A stretch of 36,287 nucleotides of DNA, taken from UBA4923 sp964486135 (lineage in GTDB: Bacteria; Bacillota; Clostridia; Saccharofermentanales; DTU023). Positions 30,539 to 36,287 of this stretch are shown here, one piece after another. The notes below the pieces were generated by a model. That model was not told where the DNA came from. It did not search any database and saw nothing but the letters and a program-made list of their open reading frames with translations. Position 1 is the first letter of the stretch, and each line of letters opens with the position of its first letter. The stretch covers positions 1 through 36,287 of the forward strand of contig CAZAKT010000018.1 of the NCBI GenBank assembly GCA_964486135.1. The letters are read 5' to 3'. Made by a program: the position numbers and the translations under genes.

Positions 30539-31370
30539 GAGTATGCTGGGCCGGTCAATCCCGGGCGACTCCCTGCTTCACCGGCTTGATGCCCGGATCA
30601 AGTTCCTGGCCGCCATCCTTATGATGGTGGCGACCCTGGCCATCCGTGACCCCAGGATCCTGGCCGTCTTCTTCCTCTGGACCGCCGGCCTCCTCCTGGT
30701 GTCCAGGCTTCCTTTTTTCCTTGTTTTGCGCAGCGTCAGACCCCTGATCGTCATCATCCTCTTTGCGGTCCTCCTCAATCTCCTGACCGTGCCGGGGAGG
30801 GCGATCGCCCAGATAGGCTCCCTAACCCTGACGGTTGAGGGGCTCTACGCCGGCTTTATGACCGCTCTCCGCCTGATCCTTATGGTTATCAATAGCTCCC
30901 TTCTCCTGACCCTGACCACCCCGCCCCTGGCCATAGCCGATGCCTTGGAAAGTCTCTTGTCCCCCTTGCGATTTCTCCGCTTCCCGGTCCACGAATTTGC
31001 CATGATGATGTCCATCGCCCTCCGTTTTGTCCCCACTCTTATGGACGAGTCGGTCAAGCTGATGAAGGCCCAGTCATCCCGGGGCGCCGATTACGACACA
31101 GGTGGGCCTTTCAGACGTATGCGCGGCCTGGTCAGCATCCTGGTGCCGCTTTTCATCTCCAGCTTCCGGCGGGCCGATGATCTGGCGGTCGCCATGGACG
31201 CCCGCTGCTATCAAGGTGAGCAGGGGAGGACCAGGCTTTATACCGCCCATCTCTCCTTGATGGACCTGCTCTTTTTCGTCGCCGTCCTAGGCCTCCTGAC
31301 CCTGTCGATCGCCGGCCCCCGTTTCCTGCCCTCCCTAAGTGGTATTATGGGTCTGGCAAGCGCCTATTAA
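30531..31370 (+). CDS. ecfT: ECF transporter transmembrane subunit EcfT
   Basis: Scaffold membrane subunit that connects the ATPases to exchangeable substrate-binding S components. The 279-residue protein has clusters of hydrophobic segments at about 25-60, 65-85, 105-130 and 240-262, and the two coupling-helix motifs: SSRGADYDTGG and AMDARCYQGEQGRT. The second reads ARC instead of ARG, a change seen in some Clostridia. It starts inside the end of the ATPase gene (8-bp overlap). No S component is encoded nearby, so this is probably a shared group II module. Confidence 0.95.
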   Translation: MRKSMLGRSIPGDSLLHRLDARIKFLAAILMMVATLAIRDPRILAVFFLWTAGLLLVSRLPFFLVLRSVRPLIVIILFAVLLNLLTVPGRAIAQIGSLTLTVEGLYAGFMTALRLILMVINSSLLLTLTTPPLAIADALESLLSPLRFLRFPVHEFAMMMSIALRFVPTLMDESVKLMKAQSSRGADYDTGGPFRRMRGLVSILVPLFISSFRRADDLAVAMDARCYQGEQGRTRLYTAHLSLMDLLFFVAVLGLLTLSIAGPRFLPSLSGIMGLASAY

Positions 31371-31391
31371 GGCGATTCCAGGACGGTTCAA

Positions 31392-32240
31392 GTGTTTTCA
31401 GCCAGGGAAAATGAGAAGGTCAAAAGAAGGTACGCGGTCCTGACCGAATACGACGGAACGGCCTTTTTTGGCTGGCAGCGTCAGGACGGGTTTCCTACGG
31501 TCCAGCAGTGCCTCGAAGAGGCCTGGCAGGCCTTGACGGGTGAAAGGATCCGCTTGACGGCCGGTAGCCGGACGGATGCCGGCGTGTCGGCTGCCCGGCA
31601 TGTCTCTTCCTTTCTTTCAGAGACCTCCATCCCCTTGGACCGGATCGCCTTGGCCTGGAATACCAGCCTCCCTCCTGAGCTGGCCGTCCACGCTACCCGG
31701 GAGGTCAACCAGGCCTTCAACCCCCGTTACGACGCCCTGGGCAAGACCTACCGCTATAGTCTGGCGACCGGGCCCGTCCGGCCCGTTATCGACCGGAACC
31801 GGGCTGCCCACCTGCCCGGGCATCTGGATATGGACGCCCTGAGGGAGGCTGCTGCCTTCCTGACCGGCAGGCAGGACTTCACCGCCTTCATGGACCAGGG
31901 GTCGCCGACCAGGCGGCCGGTCCGCACCCTCCACCAGCTCCTGGTGGAAGAGGAGGCGGGTCGATTGATCCTCAGTTTCACAGGCGACGGCTTCCTCTAC
32001 CATATGGTCAGGATACTGGCGGGGACCTTGGTCTCGGTTGGCCAGGGGAAGATCGACCCAAAGGCCATTCCCCGGCTCCTTGAGTCGCGTGACAGGCGGG
32101 GGGCCGGCCCCACCCTGCCACCGGAGGGCCTGCTCCTGGAAAGGATCTACTTTGCCGGCCAACTCTTCGGCCAGGACTGCTGGCCCTATGAGGACCCCAG
32201 ACGGGCAGGGAAACTTGCCCACCTGGCAGTGGATTCCTGA
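31392..32240 (+). CDS. truA: tRNA pseudouridine synthase A
   Basis: Makes pseudouridine at positions 38-40 of the tRNA anticodon stem. The catalytic aspartate is D62 in GSRTDAGVSA, where the family usually has GRTDAGVHA, so the following histidine is replaced by serine. Other motifs are EYDGTAFFGWQRQDGFPTVQ, FNPRYDALGKTYRY, DFTAFMDQGS and GDGFLYHMVRILAGTLV. It starts with GTG at 31392 with AGGA 8 nt upstream; no better in-frame start exists. 282 residues. It follows ecfT by 21 bp, as in other Firmicutes, but is not followed by rplM-rpsI. Confidence 0.95.
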   Translation: MFSARENEKVKRRYAVLTEYDGTAFFGWQRQDGFPTVQQCLEEAWQALTGERIRLTAGSRTDAGVSAARHVSSFLSETSIPLDRIALAWNTSLPPELAVHATREVNQAFNPRYDALGKTYRYSLATGPVRPVIDRNRAAHLPGHLDMDALREAAAFLTGRQDFTAFMDQGSPTRRPVRTLHQLLVEEEAGRLILSFTGDGFLYHMVRILAGTLVSVGQGKIDPKAIPRLLESRDRRGAGPTLPPEGLLLERIYFAGQLFGQDCWPYEDPRRAGKLAHLAVDS

Positions 32241-32264
32241 CGGACTGGACGGCCGTACTATAAT
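32237..32264 (+). promoter_or_regulatory. promoter of the nicotinate phosphoribosyltransferase gene
   Basis: CTGACG (32237-32242; four of six consensus bases), a 16-bp spacer and a perfect TATAAT (32259-32264). It overlaps the truA stop codon. Transcription would start near 32271, about 23 nt before the ATG, just in front of the GGGAGG ribosome-binding site. Confidence 0.55.
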
Positions 32265-32293
32265 AGAGGGTAATTCAAGGGAGGATTTTTTAT

Positions 32294-33757
32294 ATGGCGA
32301 ACGGCTGGGACGATAATCTTAATTTATCAATGCTGACCGACTTCTATGAGATCACCATGTCCAACGGCTACTTCAAGCAGGGGATGAAGGACACGGTAGC
32401 GGTCTTCGATATGTTTTTCCGCAATATCCCTGAACGCGGGGGTTTTGCCATTATGGCCGGCGTCGAGCAGCTGGTCGAATACCTGTCCAACCTCCACTTC
32501 ACGGAGGAAGACATCGACTACCTGAGGGAGCTCAACCGTTTCGATCCCGGCTTCCTGGACTATCTCAGAAATTTCGACTTCAAGTGTGATGTCTGGGCGG
32601 TGCCTGAAGGCATGCCCATCTTCCCCGGGGAACCCATTGTCAAGGTCAAGGGGCCCATCATCCAGGCCCAGATGGTGGAGACCATGGTGCTTTTGACCAT
32701 CAATCACCAGAGCCTGATCGCGACCAAATCCTCCCGGATTGTCCGGGCGGCTGAGGGGAGACCCATCCTGGAGTTCGGGGCCCGTCGGGCCCAGGGGGCG
32801 GACGCCTCCATCCTGGGCGCCCGCGCCGCCTATATCGCCGGTGTGGCAGGCACCTCCTGCACGGTGGCCGGTGAGCGTTTCAAGATCCCTGTCCTGGGGA
32901 CCATGGCCCACAGCTGGGTCCAGGCCTTTGAGACGGAGTACCAGGCCTTCGCTGCCTACGCCAAGGAATACCCGGACGATTGCCAGCTCCTGGTCGATAC
33001 CTATAATACCCTCCATTGCGGGGTACCCAACGCCATCAAGGCCAGCCGGGAGGTCCTGGAACCCCAGGGCAAGCGGCTGAAGGCCATCCGGATCGATTCA
33101 GGGGACCTGGCCTACCTCTCCATAGGGGCCCGGGAGATGCTGGACCAGGCGGGGCTGACCGATTGCACCATCACGGCCAGCAGCGCAGTCGATGAGTATC
33201 TCATCCGCGACCTCCTCCATCAGGGGGCAAAGATCGATTCCTTCGGCGTCGGCGAACGCCTGATCACCTCCCGCAATGAACCCGTCTTCAGCGGGGTTTA
33301 CAAGTTATCGGCCATTGAGAAGGACGGGGTATCCGTGCCGCGGATGAAACTGTCCGACAACCCTGAGAAGGTGACCAATCCGGGTGAGAAGATGGTCTAC
33401 AGGCTCTATGACCGCCAGACAGGCCAGGTGGAGGCCGACCTGATCACCCTGGCGGGGGAAAGCCTGGACGACAGCCAGCCCCTTACCATCTTCGACCCCT
33501 ACCACACCTGGAAGAGGAAGACCCTGACCGACTTCCAGGCCCTGCCCCTCCTGGAGCCCCTCTTTAAGGAGGGGGTATCCTGCTACCGCAAGCGCGACAT
33601 CGAGGAGACCCGGGCCTTCTGCCAGGGTCAGCTGGATACCCTCTGGGATTCCCTGAAACGCTTTGAGAATCCCCAGGAGTACTATGTCGATCTCTCGGAC
33701 GAGCTCTGGACCTTGAAGGACGGCTACCTCCGCGGGAAATCCTGCGGGCAGGAATAG
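32294..33757 (+). CDS. pncB: nicotinate phosphoribosyltransferase
   Basis: Converts nicotinate and PRPP to nicotinate mononucleotide, using ATP, in NAD salvage. The 487-residue protein starts with the family segment LSMLTDFYEITMSNGYFKQG and has FFRNIPERGGFAIMAG, LEFGARRAQG, GTMAHSWVQAF near the active site, and IRIDSGDLAYLS and GVGERLITS for phosphate and PRPP binding. The length fits the longer Gram-positive type. GGGAGG is 9 nt upstream. It has its own promoter and precedes a PHP phosphoesterase by 10 bp, so the two are likely co-transcribed. Confidence 0.97.
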   Translation: MANGWDDNLNLSMLTDFYEITMSNGYFKQGMKDTVAVFDMFFRNIPERGGFAIMAGVEQLVEYLSNLHFTEEDIDYLRELNRFDPGFLDYLRNFDFKCDVWAVPEGMPIFPGEPIVKVKGPIIQAQMVETMVLLTINHQSLIATKSSRIVRAAEGRPILEFGARRAQGADASILGARAAYIAGVAGTSCTVAGERFKIPVLGTMAHSWVQAFETEYQAFAAYAKEYPDDCQLLVDTYNTLHCGVPNAIKASREVLEPQGKRLKAIRIDSGDLAYLSIGAREMLDQAGLTDCTITASSAVDEYLIRDLLHQGAKIDSFGVGERLITSRNEPVFSGVYKLSAIEKDGVSVPRMKLSDNPEKVTNPGEKMVYRLYDRQTGQVEADLITLAGESLDDSQPLTIFDPYHTWKRKTLTDFQALPLLEPLFKEGVSCYRKRDIEETRAFCQGQLDTLWDSLKRFENPQEYYVDLSDELWTLKDGYLRGKSCGQE

Positions 33758-33767
33758 GTAGGGAAGC

Positions 33768-34597
33768 ATGAAGCTTGTTGACAGCCACAACCATCTGAAA
33801 GTCTGGTCGCCCGACGCGACCCAATCCTACCAACAAATTATGGCCTGCGCCGCAGACCGCGGCCTGCATGGGTTTGCCATCTCCGACCACTACGATCCTG
33901 ACAGCGAGATGGCGGACGGAACCCCCTGGGCCCTGGATCCCGGGGCCTATATGGAGGCCTTCTATGAGCTGAGACGCCTGCCCTCCACCAGGGAGGACCA
34001 GGATCCACCCGGCTTCCTGGTCGGGATTGAACTGGGCTGGGCGCCCGAGATAAGCGGCCGGCTTCACCGGGTGGTCAGGAACCACCCCTTTGACTTTGCC
34101 ATCATCTCCCTGCATTTCTTCAGGAGTCACGACCCCTATACCCATCCGGATGAGATCTATACCTCAGCCCTCCACAAGACCTATACCGAGGTAATTCATA
34201 CCATCGCCGACTCTGCCGAGGACCTGTCAGAAGCAAAAATTGTCGGTCATTACGATTTCTTCTCCCGCTATGCCCCGGAAAGGGAATCGAAGATGCTCTA
34301 TGAACATGCGCCCGAGGCCTTTGACCGCCTCTTCCGGGTCATGGAGAAGAATGGCCAGGTCCTGGAGATCAATGTGGGGACTGTCAACTCCCTCATGAAG
34401 CGGAAGGGTTACGCCCTGGAGGATGCCATGCCGGACCCGGCCATCCTGAACCGCTACCGGGAACTGGGCGGCCGCCATTTTTCCATCTGCTCCGACGCCC
34501 ATCATGTGGAACAGAATGGCCTACACATGCAGGAGACCCTGGCCTATCTGGAAAAGCAGGGGATCCGTGAATTTGCCTGGTTTGAGGAGGGCAAGCT
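33768..34597 (+). CDS. PHP-family phosphoesterase (HisJ-like), 3' end in gap
   Basis: PHP-domain metal-dependent phosphoesterase resembling histidinol-phosphatase HisJ. Visible metal-site motifs: DSHNH near the start, ISDHYD at about 40, GIELGWAP, FDFAIISLHFF, GHYDFFSRYAP and ICSDAHH. Only some of the HisJ motifs are exact (DSHNHLK instead of DYHTHT), and there is no his operon here, so the substrate may differ. The ATG follows AGGGAAGC. About 276 codons are visible up to the run of N; family lengths of 260-280 suggest that only a few residues are missing. Probably co-transcribed with pncB. Confidence 0.85.
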
Positions 34598-34697
34598 NNN
34601 NNNNNNNNNNNNNNNNNNNNNNNNNNNNNNNNNNNNNNNNNNNNNNNNNNNNNNNNNNNNNNNNNNNNNNNNNNNNNNNNNNNNNNNNNNNNNNNNN
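34598..34697. other. assembly gap (100 N)
   Basis: Exactly 100 N, the usual scaffold placeholder for a gap of unknown length. It hides the 3' ends of two convergent genes, the PHP phosphoesterase and the aminotransferase, and any genes or terminator between them. True distance is unknown, and adjacency across it depends on scaffolding. Confidence 0.99.
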
Positions 34698-35836
34698 CGG
34701 AGGTAGCCGGGGAAGCCGAAACTTTCGGAAGGTACAATCAGCAGATTGTAGTTGAGCCTGGCGAAGTCTGAGAAGGCTGCCGCGTCCCCTCCAGGCGCTT
34801 CCACGAAGAGATAGAAGGCCCCATCCGGTTTGACACAGCGGTAGCCAGCCTCGGTCAGGCCCTCATAAAGGGTCTTCCTGTTCAGGTCATAGATCTCAAG
34901 GTCCGGCTTGACCCGGGCGCAGGCGCCGACCACCCTTTGGATCAGGGAGGGGGCGCAGACATAGCCCAGGGCCCGGGCAGCGCCGGCGATGGCAGCGTAG
35001 ATATCCTCCGCGTGGTCAAGATCGGGGGGTACCAGGACATAGCCGATCCGCTCGCCGGGTATGGAGAGGGCCTTGCTGTAGGAATAACAGACCAGGGTGT
35101 TCCGGTAGAACTTGGGGATGAAGGGGGTTTTCCTGCCCTCATAGACCAGTTCCCGGTAGGGCTCGTCCGAGACCAGGTAGAGGGGATGGCCCAAAGCCTT
35201 GGCCTTGCGGTCCAAGAGCCGGCCCAGGGCCTCTAATTCCTCTTCGGAATAAAGCTTGCCCGTGGGGTTGTTTGGAGAATTAATGATGACAGCACGTGTT
35301 GATGACGTTATTGCATTTTCCAGGCCTTCCAGGGGCAAACCCAGGTCGGGCAAGCGGGAAGGGACGGCGACAAGGTCAGCTCCGTGCCCTTCCACGAAAC
35401 ACTTGTATTCGGGGAAATAGGGGGCGGGGACCAGGACCTCATTTTTTTCTCCCTTGACCGTCAGGGCGCGAAAAGTGGCGGATAAGGCGGCGGCGGCCCC
35501 GCAGGTCAGGTAGAGGTGCTCCGCTCCATAGGCTGTACCGAATTCCTCGTTGAGCTGGTCTGCGATGGCCTGGCGGACAAGGGGGTCTCCCGGGGCGCTG
35601 GTGTAGCCGTGCAACCGGATCGGATCCTCCTCTTCCAGGAGCCTTCGGAAGGCTTCATGGACCGGGGGAGGGGGCGGTACGCTGGGGTTACCGATACTGA
35701 AGTCAAAGATTTTTTCCGGGCCGACTTCCTCCGCCTTTATCCTGCCGTATTCAAAGAGCTCCCGGATGGCTGACCGCTGCCTGCCGTATCCAAGTGTGCG
35801 TTCCGAGCAATAGCCCATTTTTTCCTTGCCTGCCAT
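34698..35836 (-). CDS. PLP-dependent aminotransferase, class I/II, 3' end in gap
   Basis: Fold-type I aminotransferase. Visible: FDFSIGNPSVPPPPPVHEA near the N-terminus, LTCGAAAALSATFRAL in the cofactor-binding region, INSPNNPTGKLYSEEEL, SDEPYRELVYEG (pyridine-ring aspartate) and the Schiff-base lysine in SYSKALSIPGERIGY. The start at 35834-35836 has AAGGGAG 5 nt upstream; a TTG at 35851 overlaps the preceding stop but lies before this site. About 379 codons are visible, so some 15-30 C-terminal residues lie in the gap. It follows the indolepyruvate oxidoreductase beta gene by 11 bp, suggesting it supplies aryl-pyruvates from aromatic amino acids; substrate is inferred from context only. Confidence 0.9.
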
Positions 35837-35847
35837 ACCGGCTCCCT

Positions 35848-36287
35848 TCAAGCTTGGGCGGCCCGGGCCTCAGCCCGGCCTGCCTCAAAGGCTTTTTTAT
35901 TGATCTCGAGATATTCGGGGGGAATCCGGTCCTCCAGGGCCTTATCCCAGTCGAAATCACCCATCCCTGCCGCTTCGGCCAGGGCTCCCAGCATAATGAG
36001 GTTCATAACCTGGGCATTGCCCAGCTTCAAGGCCTGGCCGCCGGCATCCAGGGAGACGGTCCGGTAGGCCTTGGACAGGGCCTCAAGGCAGGCCTCGGGG
36101 TAGTCCGCGGCCCCAGAGGCGACAGGGAGGGGCCTGATCTTGTAGTCATTGACAATGACAAGGCCGTCGGGTGTCAACCAGTCGCTCCAGCGGACGGCCT
36201 CCATCTGTTCGAAGGCGACCAGGACCTGGGCAGCCCCCTTGCCGACCAGGGGCGAATCCACCCTGGGTCCGTAGCGGACCGTGGTGG
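35848..36287 (-). CDS. iorB: indolepyruvate:ferredoxin oxidoreductase beta subunit, 5' end outside window
   Basis: Gamma-type 2-oxoacid:ferredoxin oxidoreductase domain, which with IorA converts aryl-pyruvates to aryl-acetyl-CoA, CO2 and reduced ferredoxin under anaerobic conditions. The frame runs past the window edge. Visible segments VRYGPRVDSPLVGKGAAQVLVAFEQMEAVR and LGNAQVMNLIMLGALAEAAG match the family. About 145 of the usual 190-200 residues are present. The internal GTG at 36261 is not a start, because the homologous sequence continues upstream. The iorA gene is expected upstream, outside the window. The aminotransferase gene follows in the same direction. Confidence 0.88.
   Translation of the reverse strand, partial: TTVRYGPRVDSPLVGKGAAQVLVAFEQMEAVRWSDWLTPDGLVIVNDYKIRPLPVASGAADYPEACLEALSKAYRTVSLDAGGQALKLGNAQVMNLIMLGALAEAAGMGDFDWDKALEDRIPPEYLEINKKAFEAGRAEARAAQA

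Overview
The window is a high-GC segment of what looks like an anaerobic Firmicute of the class Clostridia. This is inferred from several things. The gene order rpoA-rplQ-ecfA-ecfT-truA, and a small KOW-domain gene between map and infA, are typical of Firmicutes. There is a zinc-type S14, a cysteine-free S4, formate-tetrahydrofolate ligase and an indolepyruvate:ferredoxin oxidoreductase subunit. A run of exactly 100 N (34598-34697) shows that this is a draft scaffold, perhaps from a metagenome.

Layout. 2-2454 (minus): adenine deaminase behind a SIMPL-domain protein. 2658-5200 (plus): a Crp/Fnr-type regulator, then fhs. 5261-11173 (plus): a PucR/CdaR-type regulator followed by a cell-division and wall-remodelling cluster (ftsE, ftsX, an M23 hydrolase with coiled coil, an S41 C-terminal processing protease). 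11193-12218 (minus): a metallo-beta-lactamase-fold hydrolase. 12219-12571: an intergenic region with a long imperfect dyad, a good sigma-A promoter and a structured leader of about 250 nt. 12572-28679 (plus): the S10-spc-alpha ribosomal superoperon (rpsJ to rplQ, with secY, adk, map, a KOW protein, infA and rpoA), with a second promoter just before rpmJ, closed by a strong intrinsic terminator. 28766-32240: an ECF transporter module with both ATPases fused in one polypeptide, ecfT and truA. 32294-34597: nicotinate phosphoribosyltransferase and a PHP-family phosphoesterase cut by the gap. 34698-36287 (minus): a PLP aminotransferase cut by the gap, and the 3' part of an indolepyruvate oxidoreductase beta subunit.

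How the genes work together. The central block makes ribosomal proteins, the RNA polymerase alpha subunit, the Sec channel and early protein-maturation factors. ftsEX and the M23 protein form a likely ATP-driven switch for peptidoglycan hydrolysis, with the S41 protease as a possible processing partner. The ECF module would power vitamin uptake. The aminotransferase and Ior subunit suggest aromatic amino-acid fermentation.

I see no wholly new system, CRISPR array, mobile element, tRNA or rRNA. The unusual features are lineage-type extensions on conserved proteins (FtsE C-terminus, L22 N-terminus, acidic L16 C-terminus, longer L23 and L17), changed DNA-contact positions in the alpha C-terminal domain, the fused EcfA and the regulatory DNA around the S10 and alpha operons.
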